Positions 61,701-64,000 of a DNA stretch of 64,000 nt are shown here, in pieces. The translations under genes were made by a program, and so were the position numbers. This stretch comes from Owenia fusiformis. Its lineage: Eukaryota; Annelida; Polychaeta; Sabellida; Oweniidae. The number at the start of each line of letters is the position of its first letter. Within the stretch, counting starts at the first letter, position 1. Under the pieces are notes generated by a model, which was given only the letters and a program-made list of their open reading frames with translations, did not search any database and was not told where the DNA came from. The stretch is taken from positions 3,966,001 to 4,030,000 of the forward strand of contig CAIIXF020000001.1 of the NCBI GenBank assembly GCA_903813345.2, given 5' to 3'.

Positions 61701-63623
61701 GGCTCTCAATAAAAATCACTGCCATCGTCATTTAGTGCCGCCATTTTTCCCGCCAAATATTTGTTTGAAAATTTGTTTTTATTTTTCCTGTTTTTAAAAA
61801 CTCGATCAAGTTGAGAAAAATGAACAAACAAGCACAGTGTTTCGAAATATTTATTGTTTTAGACATATAATATCATGTTTATTTGTGAAGATCTGCATGT
61901 CTTACATAATTACTGAGGGGAATCCCCTTTTACATGGGAATGACGTAAAGCCGATCTCATCGGCTTTAGCACTGAAGCAAAGGTTTTTCAGAGCCGATTT
62001 AATCGGCTCTCGCAAACACAAATGTGACGTCAGAGCCGATTAAATCGGCTCTCGCATTGACGGGGTTAAAGAGTAAAGGTCCCTTATAGGAAGGTACAAA
62101 GTATGAATGAAAAACCTTTACAAAAAAAGATAATACAAGCCAGTAGGGGTCAAATAAAGTTCAACTGGGTCTGAACTTATTGTCCCAAAGACAAACTAGG
62201 CTAACCTAGATTTGACTGTTAGCTAAACGTGTTGCTTGAAAATAAAATCCATGGAAGGATTTCCTAAAAACTGACCTGTTTCTAGTGTTAGAAGTACACT
62301 AAAATACAACCACAAATGAGCTCACTGCACTGAAGAATGACTTGTGACTCTGTCCAAGTACCTTCTGCTGCTGAAGAGGCCCTGCTGAGGTATAGTCTTG
62401 AAGATCTACCATGGGATGGTGGGCACCAACTCCAGGCCTGTCAACTTGGGAACACCTAACATGAGTGACTTGGAAATGTTGAACACCTCCCCTCAAAATG
62501 TGGACACCTTGGTCCAAATCTGAACACCTTGATCCAAATTTTGAACACCTTGGTTTAAATTTTATTACATCTTGCCAAATTTTGAACACCTCAAATTTTT
62601 CGCGCTCGCTACGCTCGCGTTTCAAATATCCATCAACGGGGGGGGGGGGGGGGGTAGGTACGAAAATTTTCGGACGGAATGCGTGACATATCCATAATTC
62701 GCGTGAAAAGTCCGAACGAAATGCGTACGTTTTTTTCCCGTCGTTCGTATTTTTGCTGTGTAGACGATCTTTTTTAGAAAATTTTCTCCAGAAATATTTT
62801 TGCTTGACAATTACCAGGTAAAATGCGTATTTGCGTGACATTTTCTGTCACGCAAAAATAACTGGCGTGACTTCAAATTCTTCAGCAAATGCGTGACAAA
62901 TACGCAAATTGCGGGACAGTTGACAGGCCTGCAACTCCCTCAGTAAACTGCTACTCAAGTTGTGCATGCTTCTAATATGCACCTTGCTGTCCCAAAGATC
63001 GGCTACTTGGTCATCTGTGCCAGTTCAGATTGTAGATTTTCCGACTTCTGTAGACTATCACATTGACAAGGTTCCCGTAACAATCTGGTAACCCCTAGTC
63101 CTGCATATATCTGCCATCAATTTACCAATTATCTAAGAAACTTCTAGCAGATAGAGTAAAAAACTGGACTCTAAAATTTTTCCACTTTTCCATACATAGG
63201 CAAGTACAATTATGAAGATATAGCATATAAAGGGGTGTTAGGTCAGTTGACCTAGAGGGATTCAGGTTATCCTGTTGTTTTTGGACTTGCCCATTTTTCC
63301 AAATTAGGGGTATTAGCATATGTCATGGAATAGGTTGGATTGTATGTAATAGGTTCCTTTTAACTTGAACAATAAAAATATTGGAATATCTAATAATGAA
63401 AATCAAGATCTAGCCTATTAAAGGACTGCCATGTGTTATAAAAAGAAAACAAAAATTAGTTGATTATTTTCCAACAGGTTACTTTTAGTTAGTTCAGGTT
63501 TGCACTGAGACTCACCTGTGCATGTTTGTCCATCCCCAGTGTAGCCATCGGGGCAAGGATCACAAAGGAATTCTAAACCATCGGCACTGTCGCTCACTTC
63601 CTTTGGTGTACGGTCCTTACAAC
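28402..63623 (-). CDS. EGF-repeat/TSP1 single-pass membrane protein, 3' part, 24 exons
   Basis: A large cell-surface protein; the window holds about 1,220 C-terminal codons. Every EGF exon starts and ends in phase 1, as in shuffled EGF modules. From the N-terminal side: 19 EGF-like modules (many with the calcium-binding D-I/V-D/N-E-C start and GSYxCxC), one thrombospondin type-1 repeat ([11 protein letters not shown]), a membrane-proximal region with new cysteines and a furin-like RAKR, a membrane helix ([20 protein letters not shown]) and a 116-residue acidic tail. Single-pass EGF proteins usually act in adhesion or ligand binding; I cannot name an orthologue. The 5' end lies beyond 63623. 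The 12-kb intron upstream of the second exon is mostly transposon DNA, so joining the 63.5-kb exon to this gene rests on matching strand, phase and domain type. Confidence 0.85.
28855..29057 (-). CDS. EGF gene exon: membrane helix
   Basis: A hydrophilic stalk ([17 protein letters not shown]), then the helix [20 protein letters not shown] followed by WYMMK as stop-transfer. Borders TATTTAG and GTGAGT. It is separated from the previous exon by a 6-kb intron that holds the sulfotransferase gene and a LINE. Confidence 0.82.
29160..30250. repeat. Diverged tandem-like repeat upstream of the sulfotransferase
   Basis: Repeated phrases such as AGCCATGTTTAGACTTAGGATT, AATGAGGTACAT and AAAAGTGATATTTTG recur here and again at 31850-32330, so both belong to one dispersed family. 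Just before the sulfotransferase ATG (30070-30240) GGAATAAACTGTCAAGACAAAG-like words repeat four to five times. No exon seen. Confidence 0.5.
30255..31430 (+). CDS. Heparan sulfate 3-O-sulfotransferase-like enzyme, intronless
   Basis: A 391-codon type II Golgi enzyme predicted to move sulfate from PAPS to glucosamine in heparan sulfate. After a 30-residue cytoplasmic part comes a membrane anchor ([20 protein letters not shown]), a stem, then the sulfotransferase domain: PAPS loop [21 protein letters not shown] with the Glu expected as catalytic base, FEKTPAYFD, the 3'-phosphate site [13 protein letters not shown], and the C-terminal pair GFHC...[13 protein letters not shown] typical of 3-O-sulfotransferases. 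Odd: HS3STs usually have KGGTRAL and VRDP where this has KCGTAAL and VCDP. NDST-like activity is less likely given the C-terminal motif. The whole frame is in one exon, antisense within an intron of the EGF gene. AATAAA stands at 31538-31543. Confidence 0.85.
   Translation: MEENKNQDNKNGFKMSRIEPRVSICICISLLFLCGFIFMTYQNQTFQNSFENLNENGQYFDLKPLMKPMNKEQSKTLIGLSVKQKKPVVNQEKSNKPQKHQNIATNEYLTKRPKYMEGDVPVGKVEKLPGVILIGIQKCGTAALKSYLRIHPSMISGKKHETHFFDRQINHNQPFEEEMKIYMEEFPKVLPNKTVFEKTPAYFDLADPYDLYRMNSTLKLILLVCDPVRRVISAYMHNKAHGRYAKDKSYEDYIFDKDGRVNTTAQVIIRSRYDKSLERYLKYFPINQFLIIDNKFLLNQPTLAMQDIEKFLGLNKFYTKETFYFNETIGFHCINPSIQPVNGGCMKGNKHRVHPNVSEENVLKLQQFFQPINDKFMKLAGTSMPSLKYFK
31850..32330. repeat. Second copy of the 29-kb repeat family
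   Basis: GCTGTTGAACCTCGAAGGCC, AAAATGAGGTACATACTG and related phrases match 29200-29560. The LINE that follows appears to have inserted into this repeat, because similar sequence (ATAATAGTTAAACTATAAAA) resumes after it near 34945. Confidence 0.5.
32333..34348 (+). pseudogene. LINE reverse transcriptase with one stop codon
   Basis: One frame runs from the element's start ([20 protein letters not shown]) through a single TGA at 32513-32515 and on to 34346. RT motifs: [49 protein letters not shown] (A), [20 protein letters not shown] (B), [10 protein letters not shown] (C: FADD), [13 protein letters not shown] (D) and ISLGMEIS (E), then [14 protein letters not shown], a typical post-RT motif. 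The true coding start is upstream and lost. Confidence 0.85.
34321..34662 (+). pseudogene. LINE ORF2 C-terminus, shifted frame
   Basis: [20 protein letters not shown] continues the same protein in another frame, so one indel lies near 34310-34345. It carries the C-terminal zinc-knuckle-like [18 protein letters not shown] (C-x2-C-x8-H-x4-C) common to many LINE ORF2 proteins. Confidence 0.75.
35099..35255 (-). CDS. EGF gene exon: membrane-proximal region, furin-like site
   Basis: [18 protein letters not shown], then [24 protein letters not shown] followed by E fits the proprotein convertase consensus R-x-K/R-R, so the ectodomain may be cleaved about 90 residues before the membrane. Borders TTTATAG and GTAAGA. 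Confidence 0.77.
35475..35652. mobile_element. Short inverted-repeat element
   Basis: GACCCGTAGCCAGGATTTGC at the left and CCTGGCTACAGGCCTGG at the right are imperfect inverted ends around a G-rich/C-rich interior (GGGGAGGGGTTCAC ... GAACCCTCCCCC). Non-coding, MITE-like. Confidence 0.5.
36685..36777 (-). CDS. EGF gene exon: membrane-proximal region, part 3
   Basis: [20 protein letters not shown] and [10 protein letters not shown] with an NQT sequon. Borders ATTTCTAG and GTATGA. Confidence 0.73.
37040..38340. repeat. Six-unit GGCCATTTT array with GACG microsatellite tail
   Basis: Units of about 136 or 155 bp begin near 37079, 37214, 37350, 37505, 37642 and 37796. Each has CCAAAAGTGTCATTAGACAG, ATATGAACAAAATCGCTCC and a GGCGGCCATTTT word. 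The 3' part (38150-38300) reads TTTGAGTTATTGCCCGGACG and runs into GACG/GTAC repeats. The array edges carry an inverted 11-mer, ATCCCATCGAA at 37048 and TTCGATGGGAT at about 38324. Short frames on both strands are by-products of the repeat. It lies in an intron of the EGF gene. Confidence 0.8.
38188..38297. repeat. GACG/GTAC microsatellite
   Basis: About 110 bp of GGAC and GTAC tetramers in a higher-order pattern (GGACGGACGTACGTACGGAC), the tail of the array above. Confidence 0.9.
38974..39080 (-). CDS. EGF gene exon: membrane-proximal region, part 2
   Basis: [20 protein letters not shown] and YAKCCGKPF. Four cysteines in a pattern I do not recognise. Borders TTCTACAG and GTGAGT. Confidence 0.75.
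39321..39385 (-). CDS. EGF gene exon: membrane-proximal region, part 1
   Basis: [20 protein letters not shown]. Short linker exon; its phase (1 in, 0 out) differs from the EGF exons. No domain recognised. Confidence 0.7.
39811..39987 (-). CDS. EGF gene exon: thrombospondin type-1 repeat
   Basis: [30 protein letters not shown] and [14 protein letters not shown]. The W-x-x-W-x-x-C start and a six-cysteine pattern identify a TSP1 repeat; the basic RRTRTRT stretch fits the WRxR layer. One exon, phase 1 at both ends. Confidence 0.87.
40069..41092. repeat. 77-bp minisatellite copied from an exon/5' splice site junction
   Basis: About 13 units of 76-77 bp. On the minus strand each unit holds the last 57 nt of the final EGF exon, its donor (TACAG/GTAAACC) and 20 nt of intron. 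Most copies carry TGA where the exon has GGA, so they are not coding. A block of six units (variants TTTAATTGG, then TTTAGATTGG, then a copy with the exon-like GCAAGTCCATCC) occurs twice about 460 bp apart, ending near 40615 and 41077, so the array also grew in multi-unit steps. Confidence 0.9.
41034..41159 (-). CDS. EGF gene exon: last EGF module, source of the 77-bp array
   Basis: [17 protein letters not shown] and [19 protein letters not shown]. The last 57 nt of this exon plus 20 nt of intron, including the donor, form the unit of the array at 40069-41092. The intact exon copy is the rightmost one. Confidence 0.83.
41205..41405. repeat. AAACCTGTCTAA-family repeat copy
   Basis: CAGTAAAACCTGTCTAATCA, later GGTGTTCATATTTC, GGTGTTCACATTGAGAGGTG and GGTGTTCCGATTGG. 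Diverged relative of 15969-16142, in an EGF-gene intron. A further copy lies near 45983-46125. Confidence 0.5.
41702..41839 (-). CDS. EGF gene exon: EGF module
   Basis: [19 protein letters not shown] and [17 protein letters not shown]. Six cysteines but no D-x-D-E-C start. Borders TTTCTAG and GTGAGT. Confidence 0.8.
42150..42278 (-). CDS. EGF gene exon: calcium-binding EGF module
   Basis: [20 protein letters not shown] and [18 protein letters not shown], then TC. Ends CAGA before GTAAGT. The N-V-T sequon may be glycosylated. Confidence 0.84.
42604..42735 (-). CDS. EGF gene exon: calcium-binding EGF module
   Basis: [19 protein letters not shown] and [20 protein letters not shown]. Borders TTTTTAG and GTAGGT. 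Confidence 0.85.
43004..43135 (-). CDS. EGF gene exon: calcium-binding EGF module
   Basis: [19 protein letters not shown] and [18 protein letters not shown]. Borders TATTCAG and GTATCA. Confidence 0.86.
   Translation of the reverse strand: MLMSVQLWMRTLPAVTARLFAAICLEDTFAVVLQVTLAMDSHV
43681..43812 (-). CDS. EGF gene exon: calcium-binding EGF module
   Basis: [19 protein letters not shown] and [20 protein letters not shown]. Borders TTTGTAG and GTATGT. Confidence 0.85.
43965..44168 (-). CDS. EGF gene exon: EGF module with a 29-residue first loop
   Basis: [18 protein letters not shown] begins the module, and the second cysteine comes 29 residues after the first instead of the usual 5-8. The loop carries an NIT sequon. 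The rest is normal: [20 protein letters not shown] and GISC. At 204 nt it is the longest single-module exon of the gene. Confidence 0.82.
44198..44420. mobile_element. Possible solo mariner-like terminus
   Basis: ACGAGGGTTGATCAAAACGT resembles a mariner inverted terminus and stands next to TA. About 150 bp further is [18 protein letters not shown] in an open frame. No second terminus found, so this is a fragment at best. Confidence 0.3.
45256..45350. repeat. CAAGGCATTAACATG-family repeat, partial
   Basis: AACATGCAAAATGTCATCAC, CTGCCATTTGTTAC, GCCGAACAACATCCAC and AAAAAGTTGGAGACTATGA match the middle of the family. Other fragments stand at 43434-43455 and 44516-44535. Confidence 0.55.
45493..45621 (-). 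CDS. EGF gene exon: EGF module
   Basis: [17 protein letters not shown] and [18 protein letters not shown]. Borders TTTTCACAG and GTAAGT. It lacks the D-x-D-E-C start. Confidence 0.83.
46163..46285 (-). CDS. EGF gene exon: calcium-binding EGF module
   Basis: [20 protein letters not shown] and [20 protein letters not shown]. Its acceptor (TTTTCTGCAG) is the origin of the 29-bp tandem repeat just upstream at 46273-46417. Confidence 0.85.
46273..46417. repeat. 29-bp minisatellite copied from a 3' splice site junction
   Basis: About five units of CACTCATCAACATCTGCAGA plus AAACATGAA, with variants. On the minus strand each reads TTCATGTTTTCTGCAG then ATGTTGATGAGTG, meaning the acceptor plus the first 13 nt of the EGF exon starting at 46285. 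One upstream copy (acceptor near 46343) keeps a perfect CTGCAG. Confidence 0.85.
46609..46734 (-). CDS. EGF gene exon: calcium-binding EGF module
   Basis: [18 protein letters not shown] and [18 protein letters not shown]. Borders GTTTCAG and GTTTGT. Confidence 0.85.
46903..47028 (-). CDS. EGF gene exon: calcium-binding EGF module
   Basis: [19 protein letters not shown] and [18 protein letters not shown]. Borders TTTGTAG and GTATGT. Confidence 0.86.
47150..47480. other. Intronic segment with inverted GGCCCCCACGTG and TGACG words
   Basis: ATTGGCCCCCACGTGAT at about 47257 faces ATCACGTGGGGGCCAAT at about 47437, with a third CCCCCACGTGG between. TGACGT occurs at least three times in the segment. 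It may be a foldback element or a cluster of bZIP/bHLH-type sites. Confidence 0.4.
47610..48280. repeat. GGCCATTTTGAAT-type repeat array
   Basis: Four to five diverged units of about 130 bp, each with AAAAATGG(T/C)(G/A)GCCATTTTGAA, CATCTTGAAAATT...AGCAGAG and CAACTGGTATTTGA. The last ends TTGAATTATGACCCGGACAC, like the ends at 7.4 and 38.2 kb. Confidence 0.6.
48495..48614 (-). CDS. EGF gene exon: calcium-binding EGF module
   Basis: [20 protein letters not shown] and [19 protein letters not shown]. Classic calcium-binding EGF with N-x-x-G-x-Y/F. Borders ACTACAG and GTACTG. Confidence 0.86.
48789..49046 (-). CDS. EGF gene exon: two EGF modules
   Basis: The first module is [17 protein letters not shown]...CFCPNGYQV; the second is calcium-binding, [18 protein letters not shown] and [11 protein letters not shown]. 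Borders TATTCAG and GTATT. Confidence 0.83.
49185..49439 (-). CDS. EGF gene exon: two EGF modules
   Basis: The first module is [20 protein letters not shown]; the second begins [18 protein letters not shown] and ends [16 protein letters not shown]. Two modules share one exon without an intron. Confidence 0.83.
49666..49800 (-). CDS. EGF gene exon: EGF module
   Basis: [19 protein letters not shown] and [14 protein letters not shown], then CI. Six cysteines. Borders ACTCTAG and GTGAGT. Confidence 0.82.
49815..50030. repeat. GATGTGACACAAGAAAC minisatellite
   Basis: About nine imperfect units of CTAGATGTGACACAAGAAA(AC), period 19-27 bp, starting 15 bp upstream of an EGF exon acceptor. Confidence 0.75.
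50183..50764 (+). mobile_element. Internally deleted mariner-like element
   Basis: The 38-bp inverted termini (CGAGGGAAGATCCAAAAGTT at 50183; matching complement ending at 50764) differ at three sites. Both are flanked by TA (50181-50182 and 50765-50766), the mariner target. At 582 bp it is less than half the usual 1.3 kb. The centre keeps only the last third of the transposase. Confidence 0.9.
50438..50698 (+). pseudogene. Mariner transposase, C-terminal remnant
   Basis: [35 protein letters not shown] and, near the end, [15 protein letters not shown] then [16 protein letters not shown] holds the third catalytic Asp of the mariner DDD triad. Just upstream [10 protein letters not shown], the second-Asp motif, is in another frame, so one indel separates them. 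The N-terminal half is deleted. Confidence 0.85.
50902..51039 (-). CDS. EGF gene exon: EGF module
   Basis: [30 protein letters not shown] and SCI. Six cysteines and symmetric phase 1; borders ATTTCAG and GTACAT. Confidence 0.83.
51258..51532. mobile_element. Foldback element, 55-bp inverted ends
   Basis: TGAGAAATTTTACAAGTAAA starts the left arm and its complement ends the right arm; the arms match over about 55 bp. Inner sequence CCTATTCCATGACATATGCT and the following 100 bp recur in reverse at 63200-63335. Confidence 0.75.
51766..52110. repeat. Two-unit 191-bp tandem repeat
   Basis: CATCTAAGGGT, CAACTCCTATGAATAGA, GGTTTAACCAAACGAGGCAA and GTTGAGTTGAACCCTTCTGC recur at a distance of about 191 bp. 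Confidence 0.75.
52110..56050. other. Long intronic region of unknown nature
   Basis: No exon or coding frame of note. From 53300 to 53880 the phrase 'GGATCCA...CTTGG(C/T)CTGGAAC' recurs loosely. A three-unit repeat sits at 53884-54520. The rest is A-rich. I do not recognise the sequence. Confidence 0.5.
53884..54520. repeat. Three-unit tandem repeat, about 208-219 bp
   Basis: Units begin near 53884, 54092 and 54311. Each contains GAAAAAACTATAT, AACATGATAAGTTTATCCAA, TACCAGCCTTTTACTAGTTA and GGCAATCCAGGCCC with changes. Confidence 0.8.
56050..58555. other. Intronic AT-rich DNA, nothing recognised
   Basis: No coding signal. ATGGCCGCCATTTTAC at about 56173 is a lone piece of the GGCCATTTT repeats. 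Confidence 0.5.
58562..58815 (-). pseudogene. piggyBac-like transposase fragment
   Basis: [20 protein letters not shown] and [14 protein letters not shown] match the start of the piggyBac catalytic core (RDRF-LLLRFxHFxDN ... YKIRPLID). After a frame slip the text continues as NTLHENIAL...GLVSMSKR, where active elements have E-x-x-x-x-DE. Frameshifted and isolated; the N- and C-terminal parts are not found in frame nearby. Confidence 0.7.
61860..62065 (-). mobile_element. piggyBac-like terminus next to TTAA
   Basis: Read on the minus strand, TTAA (62066-62069) is followed by CCCCGTCAATGCGAGAGCCG. The 19-bp palindrome GAGCCGATTTAATCGGCTC and near copies repeat three times within 130 bp. TTAA followed by CCC, with subterminal palindromes, is the pattern of piggyBac ends. 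An acidic minus-strand frame at about 61640-61740 ([19 protein letters not shown]) could be the N-terminus of the transposase whose core lies at 58.6 kb. The opposite terminus was not found. Confidence 0.5.
62434..62930. mobile_element. hAT-like short element
   Basis: Inverted termini AGGCCTGTCAACT at 62434 and complement ending at 62930. The flanks CCAACTCC (62426-62433) and GCAACTCC (62931-62938) agree at 7 of 8 sites, consistent with an aged 8-bp duplication. Inside, AACACCTTGGTCCAAATT repeats three times next to a G-run at 62638. The 180-codon open frame (minus, 62299-62841) runs out through the left terminus into flanking DNA and is unlikely to be a gene. Confidence 0.5.
63200..63350. 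repeat. Inverted copy of the 51.3-kb foldback family end
   Basis: The reverse complement of 63200-63335 matches 51304-51425 almost exactly over about 120 bp (for example GGGCAAGTCCAAAAACAACA). Its outer 36 bp (63315-63350) match 51533-51568 perfectly in reverse. Confidence 0.75.
63516..63623 (-). CDS. EGF gene exon: EGF module, partial
   Basis: Reads [16 protein letters not shown] and [15 protein letters not shown], the C-terminal part of an EGF module with the PCPxGYxGDGxxC ending seen in thrombospondin-type EGFs. Donor GTGAGT; the acceptor (TTGTTTGAAG) is weak, so the left border is less sure. The N-terminal cysteines must come from an exon off the window. Confidence 0.7.
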
Positions 63624-64000
63624 CTTCAAACAATTATCACTCTAGTTTTAAGAAGATTCAAATTAACTTCTCAACATTTCAGTTCAACCTATATGAAATG
63701 ATTGTAGGAATTGTTAAAGTACAGGTATGTGATGTGCAGTAAAAAGTAACTGTAAAATCAAAATCCCCTTTGACCCCTTTGCCATCCTCTGTAATGCGAA
63801 GGTAATATCATGTTTTTTATCTTTTAGTTCTATTGTTGGACAACTTATTATTTCAATGTTTCCAAGCTTGAAAGAAGAGGTGGAATTGAATTAAATGATT
63901 CTCTAGTGATTCACTTGTAAATCACGAAATTTTTCTATTCCACTTTCTATGTCTCTTTTTCACTAACGACTGATGAGTTGGAGACACAAATTTCACAATA
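63624..64000. other. Right edge, intronic, nothing recognised
   Basis: No exon signature; upstream exons of the EGF gene should lie beyond the window. Confidence 0.5.

Noticed and set aside
62299-62841. 180-codon minus-strand open frame
   Set aside because: It crosses the terminus of a hAT-like element and a poly-G run and matches no protein family known to me.

Overview
This is eukaryotic DNA. Short exons with GT/AG borders are separated by long, AT-rich, repeat-filled introns, and the proteins are metazoan: a membrane guanylate cyclase, an EGF/thrombospondin-type receptor and a heparan sulfate sulfotransferase. Transposon variety (jockey-like and other LINEs, mariner, piggyBac-like, hAT, Transib-like, foldback elements) and tandem arrays built on GGCCATTTTG with a GACG tail point to a marine invertebrate. 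The phylum cannot be fixed from the window.

Layout. (1) About 0.6-12.6 kb, minus strand: the 5' part of a receptor guanylate cyclase gene. Thirteen exons join in frame to 599 codons: signal peptide, a short Cys-rich ectodomain, one membrane helix and a complete kinase-homology domain. The cyclase catalytic exons must lie left of position 1. (2) 12.6-28.4 kb: no host gene recognised. It holds a 1,245-bp Transib-like element, a jockey-like LINE nested in an older LINE, and several foldback elements. (3) 28.4-63.6 kb, minus strand: the 3' part of a large gene. Twenty-four exons (about 1,220 codons) encode 19 EGF-like modules, one thrombospondin type-1 repeat, an unrecognised membrane-proximal region with a furin-like site, one membrane helix and an acidic tail. 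Its first exons lie beyond the right edge. (4) In the 6-kb intron before the last two exons, on the opposite strand, sits an intronless 391-codon heparan sulfate 3-O-sulfotransferase-like gene (30255-31430), followed by a near-intact LINE. (5) The 12-kb intron at 51-63.5 kb holds foldback elements, a piggyBac-like transposase remnant, a TTAA-bounded terminus and tandem repeats.

How the genes relate: all three host products belong to the cell surface or the secretory pathway, but nothing in the sequence shows that they act together. The exon models rest on splice signals, unbroken phase across every junction, and family motifs. They are inferences without transcript evidence.

Most unusual: two tandem repeats in the EGF gene grew out of exon/intron junctions. 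One multiplies a 5' splice site about 13 times (40069-41092); the other multiplies a 3' splice site about 5 times (46273-46417). The Transib-like element starts with CACGGTG, has perfect 48-bp inverted ends and a 5-bp target duplication, and holds a potentially spliced 45-codon reading frame.
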